This document shows positions 56,068-64,000 of a stretch of DNA of 64,000 nucleotides, one piece after another. The notes beneath the pieces are model-generated. The model was not told the origin of the DNA. It saw only the letters and a program-made list of their open reading frames with translations, and did no database searches. How positions within the stretch are numbered: position 1 is the stretch's first letter; the number at the start of each line of letters is the position of its first letter. Source of the DNA: Ostreococcus lucimarinus CCE9901. Lineage: Eukaryota; Chlorophyta; Mamiellophyceae; Mamiellales; Bathycoccaceae. The DNA is taken from assembly GCF_000092065.1 (NCBI RefSeq), contig NC_009361.1, positions 248,001-312,000 of the forward strand, written 5' to 3'. A program made the translations under genes and the position numbers.

Positions 56068-57663
56068 ATGAAGCGCGCGCCGAGGCGCGGCGCGGCGACG
56101 ACGCCGAAGCGCCGCGCGCGCGCGACGCGCGATGAAGCGCGCGACGACGACGACGACGACGGCGCGAACGCGCGCGAGGGCGATTTCGCGGACGACGGCG
56201 ACGGCGACGGCGACGGCGACGACCGGAACGGACTCGCGCGCGCGCGACGGGAGGAGATGGAGGCGAACGAAAACGCGAGCGATTCCGAGCAGCGCGAGGC
56301 GGCGGCGGCGGCGAGGGAGACGGCGCAGGAGAAACGGGTGCGGTTGGCGAAGGCGTACCTGGAGCGGTTGCGAGAGGAACAGGCGGCGGAGGACACGGAC
56401 GAGGACGACGGGGAGGAGGAGGGGAAGAATTTGGACTCGCACACGCGGTTGGCGGCGCGGTTGATGGAGGACGCGCAGCGGAAGTCGGGACATCAGCGGG
56501 CGTCGATCGCGGATCGGACGACGGCGACGAGGGCGCCGGCGAGGCTGTGGCGGGGACATAAACGCGCGGTGACGGGCGTGGCGCTCGCGGAGGATGATCG
56601 AACGGCGTACAGCGTGTCGAAGGATGGATCTATATTTGGCTGGGATATCGAGACCGAGAAGCGAACGAAGTTTCCGAGGACTCCCGAGGCGGTGGTGGAC
56701 CCGACGCAAGGCGGCGGCGGGCCGCAGGCGCCGCCGAAGTGCGGCGCGCACGTCGTGTCGTGCTGCGCGGTGAGCGGGGAGAGAAATCTTCTCGTGACCG
56801 GTGGTGCGGATAAACGCGTCCACGTGTGGGACACACGGAGCATGACGCACATCACCGCTTTCGCGGGACACAGAGGGGCGATCACGGGGCTCGGTTTCCG
56901 CCACGGCACCGGACAGTTGTTCTCGTGCGCGGAGGATCGCACGGTGAAGGTCTGGTCTTTGGATGACATGGCTTACGTGGACACGCTTTTCGGGCATCAA
57001 GATCGGTGCATCGGCTTGGACACGCAGCGTCGCGAGCGTCTCGTCACCGTCGGCGCGGATCGATCGACGAGATTCTGGAAGGTGCCCGAAGATTCTCAAC
57101 TGGTGCTTCGTCCGCCGGAGGGCGGCGGGCCGGCTGAGAGTTGTGCTTTTACCGCGCACGACCACTGGATCACCGGCTCTCAAGACGGCACGGTGGCGAT
57201 TTGGAATACGCAACGTAAGCGCGCGGCGCAGACGTGGGAAAACGTGCACGGTTTCAGAGAGATTGTTGCGCCGAAAGGTTTTAGCGATGCCGACGCCGAC
57301 CGGGCGATGGCTCAACGGGACGCCGCGCAGGCGGCATGTGGGATGAGCGCGAGCGATGATGGAGGTGTGGGCGAGATGGCTTCTTGGGTCAGTGCCGTTC
57401 ACGTCGCCAAAGGCACGGATCTCGCCGCCTCGGGCGCCGGTGACGGCGCGATGCGTTTGTGGAAGACGTCTCACGAGGGCGAACCTCTCGTGCCGCTCGA
57501 CTGCGTACCCGCTCGAGGCTTTGTGAACTCGATTCAGGTCGCGAGTAGTGGTCGGTTTATTCTCGCGGGTATGGGGCAAGAGCCCAGACTTGGGCGTTGG
57601 GGCCGAGACGCGGGGGCGCGAAACGGCGTCCAACTGCATCAACTTAGTTTAGCGGATGAATGA
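56068..57663 (+). CDS. RRP9: RRP9 / U3-55K WD40 protein of the U3 snoRNP
   Basis: From MKRAPRRGAATTPKRR (56068) the product is 531 residues. It has a basic then acidic disordered N-terminus and a helical region (VRLAKAYLERLREEQAAEDT) typical of RRP9. A WD40 propeller includes LWRGHKRAVTGVAL, GGADKRVHVWDTRSMTHITA, AGHRGAITGLGFRHGT, the near-invariant DRTVKVWSLDDMAYVDTLFG and HQDRCIGLD. The HVWD and FGHQD blocks are diagnostic of U3-55K. It binds the U3 B/C box for 18S rRNA processing in the nucleolus. An insert rich in Asp/Ala (about residues 415-450) lies between blades. An upstream Met at 55948 exists but adds only Arg-rich sequence. Confidence 0.92.
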   Translation: MKRAPRRGAATTPKRRARATRDEARDDDDDDGANAREGDFADDGDGDGDGDDRNGLARARREEMEANENASDSEQREAAAAARETAQEKRVRLAKAYLERLREEQAAEDTDEDDGEEEGKNLDSHTRLAARLMEDAQRKSGHQRASIADRTTATRAPARLWRGHKRAVTGVALAEDDRTAYSVSKDGSIFGWDIETEKRTKFPRTPEAVVDPTQGGGGPQAPPKCGAHVVSCCAVSGERNLLVTGGADKRVHVWDTRSMTHITAFAGHRGAITGLGFRHGTGQLFSCAEDRTVKVWSLDDMAYVDTLFGHQDRCIGLDTQRRERLVTVGADRSTRFWKVPEDSQLVLRPPEGGGPAESCAFTAHDHWITGSQDGTVAIWNTQRKRAAQTWENVHGFREIVAPKGFSDADADRAMAQRDAAQAACGMSASDDGGVGEMASWVSAVHVAKGTDLAASGAGDGAMRLWKTSHEGEPLVPLDCVPARGFVNSIQVASSGRFILAGMGQEPRLGRWGRDAGARNGVQLHQLSLADE

Positions 57664-57706
57664 GACTCCGGGTGTAAAAAAGAATTCATGAATATAAAAT
57701 GCTGCT

Positions 57707-60541
57707 CTAATCTGATCGAGTCGCGCGCGCGACTCGATATGCTGCTTGGTCGAATAATACCGAGCCCAATCGCAACGCCGCCGCCTGCGCACCAGGGGCG
57801 AGTTCCGGAGCAAGGTCGACGAGCTCTTGCACGAGCTCCATATCAATCTCCGGCGGAGTTAAGGCGTTGGCTTCTTCCTTCTTGTCCGTCCCTCCATCAC
57901 TGCCGCTGAAGAAGTTGCGAAGCTCGTCAACGACTTTGAGGGTTTCCAAATCTTCCTCGCTCACGTGCGTCGCGCGTTCGAGTGGCGCCAACGTGCCCTG
58001 CGCGCTGCTCAAGAGTTCAGCGGCGGGCGCGAAAGACTGCGCGAAAGACTCGGCTGCGGAGAGAGGAGCCGATAACGCCGACGACGCTGTCGTGGACGCG
58101 AGCGCCCCGGCGTAGCGACCGAGCTCTCGTAGCGCAATGTCTTGAATCGGCCCGCCCGTGGGATCAAACGCTAGTTTCAACGCTTCGCGGGTGCTGCTCG
58201 AAATCTTCTTGTGCGCGCCTCCAGCCTTTTCAGGCTCCGTCGAAGGCTTGGCGCGGCTCGTGATCGATGTGTAGCTTCCGAACGCGGTAGAGAGTTGCCG
58301 AACGCGATTAACACTCAGAACGGCGTGTTCGCCGCTTTCCTTGCCGTACAAGAGCTGTTCCAAAGCACGTCGAGTCTCGGGTGACTTGTCCGTCAACAAT
58401 CGACGAGCGACGTACGGATAGCACTCGTTCGCGATTGAATAGTTTTTGTCGGAAGACAGCCCGATGCCCTCGAGGACGGAGAACGCACGGAGAATGTAGC
58501 CGAAATAGGCTGGAATCTGAAAAATATTTCCGTACTTTTCCTGGACACCTTCCAAATCCTTCGTCAACTGCGCCACCTTGCTATCCGTGCCCGCGGCTTC
58601 CAAGAAGGCGTCGCGACGCGCCTTGGGATCTTTGACGCCCTTTAACTCTTTGCGAATCTCTTTAATGCGCTCTTCGTCCGGAAGACCGAGTTCGTCGCGG
58701 AAACCTTGCGCCCCGCCACCGCGAGCGAGGGCAGAGAATAACAAGCCAAGCGCTCGAGCGACACCTGAATCCTCCATCGCTTCTCGTTTACCAGACGGGA
58801 TGAAACCCATCGCGTCCAAATCACCCGGTACGGCTTCGAAATCCTTGCTCACCAAGTGCGCGATGAAGCGCAAAATAGCCGCCGATAAATCCTTGGATAC
58901 TGGCGTGACGAGACCCCAGTCAAGAATGCACAGCTTGCCGTCATTCGTACGCAGCAGGTTGCCCGGATGCGGATCGGCGTGCAGGTAACCGAGATCCAAG
59001 AGCATCGCCAGGTACGATGTGAGCGCGACAGCGCAGAGTTGCGCCGTATCGTCCGCCTTGCTGTCTTGCAGACGCACGCCCTCTATCCAACCCGTGGTGA
59101 GCACACGACGAGTCGAGGCCTGACGAAAGACGGGCGCCGCCGTGACGACACCTCCCAAATCGGAGCGCGACGCCATGGCTTTCGCAAAGTTCTCACCATT
59201 CGTCGCCTCAGCTTCATAGTCAAGCTCAGCGATGAATCGTCGCCCCCACTCGTCGACCAGACCTTCGAGGTCGGAGTTCAAGTTGTTCCACTTTCGCCAC
59301 GGCTCGGCAAAAGAACGAATGATGCCGACGTCGAGGCTGATGGCGACAAGCGCCCCGGGGCGTTGAACTTTCACCGCCACCTCTTCTAATTGACCCTCGT
59401 CGTTTCGCCAAGTCCCTCTGTACACCTGTCCCAAGCTCGCGCTTGCGATGGGCGTTGAGCCGAGCGACAGCCGGTCAGCGGTGGGTCCGAGCTCGCGATC
59501 CAAAATTCTTCGCGCCAAGTCGTCGTCAAAGGGCGGCACTCTATCTTGCAGCACGCGCAACTCTTCGATGTACTCGGCCGGTAGCAAATCGGCACGACTA
59601 CTCAAAACTTGACCGAGTTTGACGTACGTTGGTCCGAGTGAGACGAGCAGGTTACGCAGCTGCGTCGCGCGCTTGGTGTTGATTTCCTTGCGCTTCGCGT
59701 CGCTCGTGTTCTCGCCTCGCGTCTTCCGATCCAACCAAAGCTTAGCGCTGAAACCGCCGAGCAAGATGAATGATCGAATCCCACGCTTCAACAACGTGAT
59801 CGGTCTGGTCGAGAAATACTTGCGCGTCGCCGCTGGGTCGTACCGCCTCAACTCAGCCGGCTCCACGTCGCCCTCTTGGCTCGCGAGCGCCGCCCACTCG
59901 TCCATGCCGTTCCCTTTCTTCGGTCGCGACGCGACCATCGCCAACGCCGCGAGACCGGCGATCAATCCAGCGCCGGTGGTAAAATCCGCACCTCCTCCGT
60001 TCACCGCGATCGACCCCGCGCGCCTCGCCGCCTCGTTCGCGAGCTCGCTCGCCTCGTTCGGCAGCGACTCGAAGAACGCCGCGCCGTCCGTCGTAAACCT
60101 TTCCCGATCGATCGCCGGCAGTCCCTCGAACGCGTCCGTCAGCGCCTTCACCAGTGTCGACATCACATCGATCCCACCACCGTCGACGACCGAATCAAAC
60201 GCCGCCATCGCCGTCCGCGCCGCGCGTTCCAGCGCGTCCCACGTCGCCGCGCTCGCCGCCGCCTCCGCCGCGTCCGCGCTCGCCCCCGCCGCGCGCGCCG
60301 CCTCCATCGCGCGTCGTCCCGCGCCCTCCGCGCTCGCGAGATCGATCGTCGCCGTCGCTTCGAGCGCCGTCGCGCGCGCGCGATCGAGCGCGTCGTCCGC
60401 GACGCTCCCGCGCGCGACGCCGCGTCGACGTCGTCGCTCGGCGTCGAGATTCCGCCGCGAGCGTCGCTCGCGCCGCGCGCCGCGCGCGTCGGCGACGCGC
60501 GCGATCGACGCGCGAGGCGCGCGCGCGGCGCCCGTCGCCAT
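57707..60541 (-). CDS. ABC1K/UbiB-family atypical kinase, plastid
   Basis: From MATGAARAPRASIARVADA (60541) the product is 944 residues. A long leader and Ala-rich helices precede a hydrophobic segment (GAGLIAGLAALAMVAS). The ABC1 domain has the KxGQ motif in TYVKLGQVLSSRADLLP (near 308), the Ala-rich nucleotide loop IASASLGQVYRG, Lys in VAVKVQRPG, YLHADPHPGNLL (near 523) and LDWGLV in place of DFG (near 542). These match ABC1K proteins that act in plastoglobules on tocopherol/plastoquinone metabolism (ABC1K1/K3 type). The C-terminal 230 residues are an alpha-helical extension. A longer start at 60631 would overlap the AAR2 ATG by two bases. Confidence 0.9.
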   Translation of the reverse strand: MATGAARAPRASIARVADARGARRERRSRRNLDAERRRRRGVARGSVADDALDRARATALEATATIDLASAEGAGRRAMEAARAAGASADAAEAAASAATWDALERAARTAMAAFDSVVDGGGIDVMSTLVKALTDAFEGLPAIDRERFTTDGAAFFESLPNEASELANEAARRAGSIAVNGGGADFTTGAGLIAGLAALAMVASRPKKGNGMDEWAALASQEGDVEPAELRRYDPAATRKYFSTRPITLLKRGIRSFILLGGFSAKLWLDRKTRGENTSDAKRKEINTKRATQLRNLLVSLGPTYVKLGQVLSSRADLLPAEYIEELRVLQDRVPPFDDDLARRILDRELGPTADRLSLGSTPIASASLGQVYRGTWRNDEGQLEEVAVKVQRPGALVAISLDVGIIRSFAEPWRKWNNLNSDLEGLVDEWGRRFIAELDYEAEATNGENFAKAMASRSDLGGVVTAAPVFRQASTRRVLTTGWIEGVRLQDSKADDTAQLCAVALTSYLAMLLDLGYLHADPHPGNLLRTNDGKLCILDWGLVTPVSKDLSAAILRFIAHLVSKDFEAVPGDLDAMGFIPSGKREAMEDSGVARALGLLFSALARGGGAQGFRDELGLPDEERIKEIRKELKGVKDPKARRDAFLEAAGTDSKVAQLTKDLEGVQEKYGNIFQIPAYFGYILRAFSVLEGIGLSSDKNYSIANECYPYVARRLLTDKSPETRRALEQLLYGKESGEHAVLSVNRVRQLSTAFGSYTSITSRAKPSTEPEKAGGAHKKISSSTREALKLAFDPTGGPIQDIALRELGRYAGALASTTASSALSAPLSAAESFAQSFAPAAELLSSAQGTLAPLERATHVSEEDLETLKVVDELRNFFSGSDGGTDKKEEANALTPPEIDMELVQELVDLAPELAPGAQAAALRLGSVLFDQAAYRVARATRSD

Positions 60542-60629
60542 CCCGCGCGTCGGCGTCGCGCGCGGCGTCGAGCGTCGTCGTGTGCGGCGCCGCGCGCGCC
60601 GGGCCGCACTTCGCCCCGCGCGACGCGCC

Positions 60630-61934
60630 ATGTCGAGCGACGCGCGCGTCGCCGAGCTCGATCGACGCGGGTACTACGTCGCCGTCGACGTCCCGCGCGG
60701 GGCGACGTTCGCGCTGGACACGGCGGAGTGGACGTGCGACGAACGCTTCGCGGGCGTCAAGGCGCTGACGCGTGGATTGCACTTCGTCGCCGTGCGCGAC
60801 GCGAACGAGCGAGGCGCGGGCGAACGCGTGGGAGAGTTCATCGACGCCGCGCCGGGAAGCGTGGAGATCCGGAGGTGGGACGCCGCGGTGGAGACGCTGG
60901 GGGAGGGAGAGGGGATGAGCGCGGAGGACGCGGAGCGCGCGCGCGCGGCGACGCGGGAAGGACGAGCGTTCGATGGAGGGTTAGCGTGGTATCCGACCGA
61001 GGTCGAGACGCGATGGATGGGATTGAGCGGATGGATCACGCGGGACAGCTTGCGGAGGTGTGGGGTGGATTGCGGGACGCGCGTGGTGGCGGGCGACCCG
61101 GAGGCGGAGACGCGCGGCGACGAACGGGGAGGAGTGGTGCCGTATTTCGATAACATACAGCGCGCGCCGACGTTTACGGTGAATGCGGTGCGGAAAAGGC
61201 CGAGTGGAATGACGCCGGCGGAGGTGTCGGCGATAAATATCGATGCGAACGCGCGGCTGGCGCACGCGGTGGCGTGCTTCGGCGACGACGGCTGGCGCGG
61301 GTTGTTGGGAGAGTTTCAACTCGCCTTCGTTCTCTTGATGGGGCTGTCCTCCATGGCGGCGTTGGAGCAGTGGAAACATCTCGCGCACGTGGTGTGCTCG
61401 TGCGCGGAGACGGCGGTGTTCGACTATCCGGAGCTTTACCTCGGGTTTGTCGACGCGCTCGATGCGCAGCTCGCGCGCGCGGGCGAAGACTTTTTCGTGG
61501 ACGATTACACCGAGGACAACTTCTTGCGGCCGTGCATGGTAGCACTGATGCGCATCGACGTCGACGACACCCCGAAGCGAGAAGTCACGGACATGGATGT
61601 CGAATCGACGCTGGACGCGATTTCGAGCAAGCTCGCCGCGCTCGCTCGCGGCGTGCGCGAGAAATTCGACGTCGACCTCATCGAGGAAGCTCGCGAGGCG
61701 AAGCTCGCGGACTCGAGCGTCGTCGACGCCGAAGAAGACGCCCCGGTCGTCGTCGAGTTGAGTGAGGGTCATTACATGGCCATGAACGCGACCGACGTCG
61801 ACGTCGAGTCCGACGCCTTCAAAACGGACGCCGAATCCGGCGCCGAGCGCATGGGCTGGATGCGCGCGTACGCGCCGACCAGCGCCGACCACACGCCGAG
61901 GAACGGTTCGAAATTCGTCAACCAACGGGCGTAG
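60630..61934 (+). CDS. AAR2: AAR2 U5 snRNP biogenesis factor
   Basis: From MSSDARVAELDRRGYYVAVD (60630) the product is 434 residues. The N-terminal beta domain has VPRGATFALDTAEW, FAGVKALTRGLHFVAV and an acidic WD-containing loop, matching AAR2 (VPxGxxFGxD, GxxFxGxKxIPxGxHF). The helical C-terminal domain includes WRGLLGEFQLAFVLLMG, HLAHVVCSCAETAV and YPELYLGFVDALDAQLARA, also family-typical. AAR2 binds Prp8 and replaces Brr2 during cytoplasmic U5 snRNP maturation. A Lys/Arg-poor, Asp-rich tail ends the protein. This fits a genome that still splices a minority of genes. Confidence 0.88.
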   Translation: MSSDARVAELDRRGYYVAVDVPRGATFALDTAEWTCDERFAGVKALTRGLHFVAVRDANERGAGERVGEFIDAAPGSVEIRRWDAAVETLGEGEGMSAEDAERARAATREGRAFDGGLAWYPTEVETRWMGLSGWITRDSLRRCGVDCGTRVVAGDPEAETRGDERGGVVPYFDNIQRAPTFTVNAVRKRPSGMTPAEVSAINIDANARLAHAVACFGDDGWRGLLGEFQLAFVLLMGLSSMAALEQWKHLAHVVCSCAETAVFDYPELYLGFVDALDAQLARAGEDFFVDDYTEDNFLRPCMVALMRIDVDDTPKREVTDMDVESTLDAISSKLAALARGVREKFDVDLIEEAREAKLADSSVVDAEEDAPVVVELSEGHYMAMNATDVDVESDAFKTDAESGAERMGWMRAYAPTSADHTPRNGSKFVNQRA

Positions 61935-62170
61935 AATCGAATCGGTCCCATGCCGCGGCATCCTCGGTCGTACGTCAGCGATTCCAACTTTTCGTGGAAT
62001 CCGCTCGCGTCGCGCAGGCACCCGGGCCAGATCTCGGCGTCGCTCGTCGCCTTCGAGCCTCGCCGCGACGTCGACATCGCGCGCGTCGCGTTCGTCGTCC
62101 CGCGGCTTGTGATCGTAATCTCACGAACGACCATCCGCGGCTTCGCCTCTCGCCTCTAACGGTAGGGGTC

Positions 62171-62575
62171 GGTGATGCTGAAATCTGCTACATGTTTTTC
62201 AGACTTTTTTTGCTACAAGTTTCTGAACTTTCAGCCAATTTTTGCTACAACTTGTAGCAACTTTCAGACAATTTGCACGCAGAAAGTCTGAAACTTGCTA
62301 CGTCTCCGGTGATGCTGAAATCTGCTACATGTTTTTCAGACTTTTTTTGCTACAAGTTTCTGAACTTTCAGCCAATTTTTGCTACAACTTGTAGCAACTT
62401 TCAGACAATTTGCACGCAGAAAGTCTGAAACTTGCTACGTCTCCGGTGATGCTGAAATCTGCTACATGTTTTTCAGACTTTTTTTGCTACAAGTTTCTGA
62501 ACTTTCAGCCAATTTTTGCTACAAGTTGTAGCAACTTTCAGACTTTGGTGTAGCAAGTTTCAGACTGACCCCCTC
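62171..62575. repeat. AT-rich 137-bp tandem repeat with nested inverted words
   Basis: Unit starts at 62171, 62308 and 62445 (exact 137-bp period), two full and one nearly full copy, virtually identical. One unit has 53 G/C in 137 bases (39%), far below the flanks. Each unit holds the word GTAGCAA-GTTTCAGAC or variants in both orientations, such as GTCTGAAACTTGCTAC, and a near-palindrome TTGCTACAACTTGTAGCAA. The last copy changes the centre to CAAGTTG, making the palindrome perfect. No ORF spans it. Confidence 0.92.
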
Positions 62576-62676
62576 TCGCCCGAAATCGACATTCGGCGTC
62601 CGCGTCACCAATTCAACGAACTCGCCGGCATTGATCGGGCGCGACGTCACGCGTGCGCGCGAACGAAGCGAACGAA

Positions 62677-62750
62677 GCGAACGACGCGACCGCTCGATCG
62701 AACGGCGCGACGACGCGAACGACGCGACCGCTCGATCGAACGGCGCGACG
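62677..62750 (+). repeat. 36-bp direct repeat in 5' flank of last gene
   Basis: GCGAACGACGCGACCGCTCG begins two identical 36-bp copies at 62677 and 62715 (38-bp period). A GAACGAAGC microrepeat precedes them. They lie 87 bp before the ATG of the terminal gene. Confidence 0.8.
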
Positions 62751-62836
62751 GCGCGACGCGCGCCGGCGCGACGAATCGAATTCGCGTCGCGCGATTCGTT
62801 GAATTGCGATTGCGCATCGACGGTCGACGGTGAACC

Positions 62837-64000
62837 ATGGCGAACGCGCTGATCGCGTTTACGCTCGCGAACGCGGCGTGTGAGCTGGTGACGCCGATAC
62901 GGTACGCGCGGACGATGACGCTGTGGAGCCGAGGACGCGGGGATTGCGGAGAGACGGCGAAGATTGGAGCGGTGTGCGGGTACCTGATTCAAATCGCGGC
63001 GACGTTTACGTGGTACGAACTCGCGGTGCTGGGAATCATCCCGGGCGGCGCGAGCGACGGTACGGTGGACTTTGAATTGCGATTGATACATCAAATGTTC
63101 ACGTACGTGACATTCGGAGCGGTGTTCGCTATTTGGCTGGACGACCTCGCCGTCGTCGGCGCGCCCGTTTCGTGGTGCTCGTCGCTGGCGAGATTGTACC
63201 AGTTCTTCTCGACGCGAATGATCGCGTGCATGATGATCATGGCGAGTCGAAAAACGCCAACGGCGTGGCATCCGTTCTGGACCGCGGCCGGTTACACGGC
63301 CAGCGCGGTAAAGGGCGCGGGAACGGACGTAATTCTTAAATATGCGTACTACTTTTGCCGAGCTGGGTTCAGCGTTGTGTCCATGGCGATAGCGCTGACG
63401 GGGGTATTTTACTGGAATCCAGTTCGCGCCTGGTTTATCCGCGTAGAAGATTCTCAATCGCGCGCGAGTCGCACTTCGAACCGCAAGGAGATGATGCGAA
63501 CCATCTTTTGGCACTGTGCGTTTGGTCTGATTTTCAGCGCAATTTGGATCACGGCGTCGAATTCAGGAATTCCTCGCATCGATGCCATCAAGGGGGCATC
63601 TAGATCTACCATGTCTACGCATTACTTCGAGCCTTGGATTCCGGGACACCAGATCATCCACGCGAAGAATCACGGGCAAACGATGATAGCGGTTGCATAC
63701 GCCACTTTTATCGCGTACTCATTGAACTATATGGACGACGGCGGTTTGTGGATCTCAAAAGTTCTCTCAATTCAACTGCCCGCCCAGATTTACAACTTTT
63801 TTGTTGTTATTTACATCATCGTCGCCCTTGGTGGTGGAACCATCTTTCATCCAACCTGGTACACGAATGGTTGGGCCCCAAGCTGGGCGACACATCGTAT
63901 GCTGGATTGGCTCTTCTTCGTTGGTACTGGTCATCTGACTATTTTCGGTGTTCCACTCATCACGTACGCGCTTCTCAAGCATCTCAGTATTCCCGAATTT
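62837..64000 (+). CDS. polytopic membrane protein, 3' end outside window
   Basis: The frame opens at ATG 62837 (MANALIAFTLANAACELV) and stays open for 388 codons to the window end, so the gene is partial. About nine or ten hydrophobic segments are visible: IGAVCGYLIQIAATF, FGAVFAIWLDDLAVV, FSVVSMAIALTGVFYW, FWHCAFGLIFSAIWI, IYNFFVVIYIIVALGG and MLDWLFFVGTGHLTIFGV among them. Scattered His residues (GHQIIHAKNHG) do not form a desaturase His-box set. I do not recognise the family. Codons shift from strongly GC-ending in the first 400 bp to many A/T-ending codons after 63400. Confidence 0.8.
   Translation, partial: MANALIAFTLANAACELVTPIRYARTMTLWSRGRGDCGETAKIGAVCGYLIQIAATFTWYELAVLGIIPGGASDGTVDFELRLIHQMFTYVTFGAVFAIWLDDLAVVGAPVSWCSSLARLYQFFSTRMIACMMIMASRKTPTAWHPFWTAAGYTASAVKGAGTDVILKYAYYFCRAGFSVVSMAIALTGVFYWNPVRAWFIRVEDSQSRASRTSNRKEMMRTIFWHCAFGLIFSAIWITASNSGIPRIDAIKGASRSTMSTHYFEPWIPGHQIIHAKNHGQTMIAVAYATFIAYSLNYMDDGGLWISKVLSIQLPAQIYNFFVVIYIIVALGGGTIFHPTWYTNGWAPSWATHRMLDWLFFVGTGHLTIFGVPLITYALLKHLSIPEF

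Larger units (their letters stand above)
61935..62836. other. gene-free interval with minisatellite
   Basis: The first 235 bp after AAR2 contain short open frames on both strands (for example 61950-62159 plus) with no recognisable product. Then comes the 137-bp minisatellite (62171-62575) and a GC-rich leader with a 36-bp direct repeat before the last gene. Confidence 0.5.

Noticed and set aside
55219-57642. 807-residue minus-strand open frame across PP2A and RRP9
   Set aside because: Arg/His-rich shadow of two well-supported genes in other frames; GC-rich DNA opens such frames by chance.
62171-62575. CRISPR-like array
   Set aside because: Copies are contiguous 137-bp tandem units without unique spacers, in a eukaryotic genome.

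Overview
The window looks like nuclear DNA of a very small prasinophyte green alga (Mamiellophyceae), most likely Ostreococcus. The evidence is extreme gene packing (start codons of divergent genes 30 to 230 bp apart), very GC-rich 5' gene ends, almost no introns, and rare short introns with GTGCGTG or GTGAGC donors and CTGAC branch sites. Plastid genes of green-lineage type are present: light-dependent protochlorophyllide oxidoreductase, a second-type plastid FtsZ, plastid bL21 and an ABC1K kinase. The genus is inferred from style, not proven.

Layout. 0.1-15.2 kb: a CFAP43/44-like coiled-coil protein, a mitochondrial LYR protein (with an intron), an ABCC transporter, a pfkB sugar/nucleoside kinase, a protein of about ten TFxP repeats, plastid FtsZ, NELF-C/D, a small membrane protein and VMA21. 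15.3-29.8 kb: one uninterrupted 14.5-kb ORF (4820 aa) carrying an extracytoplasmic GH-A-type hydrolase domain followed by two complete callose-synthase (GT48) modules. 30-37.3 kb: two membrane-anchored papain-type proteases flanking a VTT/DedA protein and a UAA nucleotide-sugar transporter, then FIS1. 37.4-44.5 kb: a four-cassette ABC protein joining an eEF3-like pair to an ABCF pair, a divergent P450, a plant-type cysteine oxidase and a CCHC zinc-knuckle protein. 45-50.8 kb: a RING-H2 protein, POR, a tRNA-Asp with an intron, a prolyl 4-hydroxylase with a membrane hairpin, plastid bL21 (with an intron) and a DUF3783-like protein. 50.9-64 kb: a TyrP-like amino-acid permease, a DEAD-box helicase, PP2A catalytic subunit, RRP9/U3-55K, ABC1K, AAR2, an AT-rich 137-bp minisatellite and a membrane protein cut by the window end.

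There is no operon-like system. Functions scatter over plastid biology (FtsZ, POR, bL21, ABC1K, VTT, TyrP-like), RNA and translation (RRP9, DEAD-box, AAR2, NELF-C/D, eEF3/ABCF) and the endomembrane/cell surface (GT48 giant, proteases, VMA21, UAA, ABCC). The most unusual objects are the GH-GT48-GT48 giant, the eEF3-ABCF fusion, the headless CFAP44-like protein in what may be a non-flagellate lineage, and the 39% GC minisatellite of nested inverted words.
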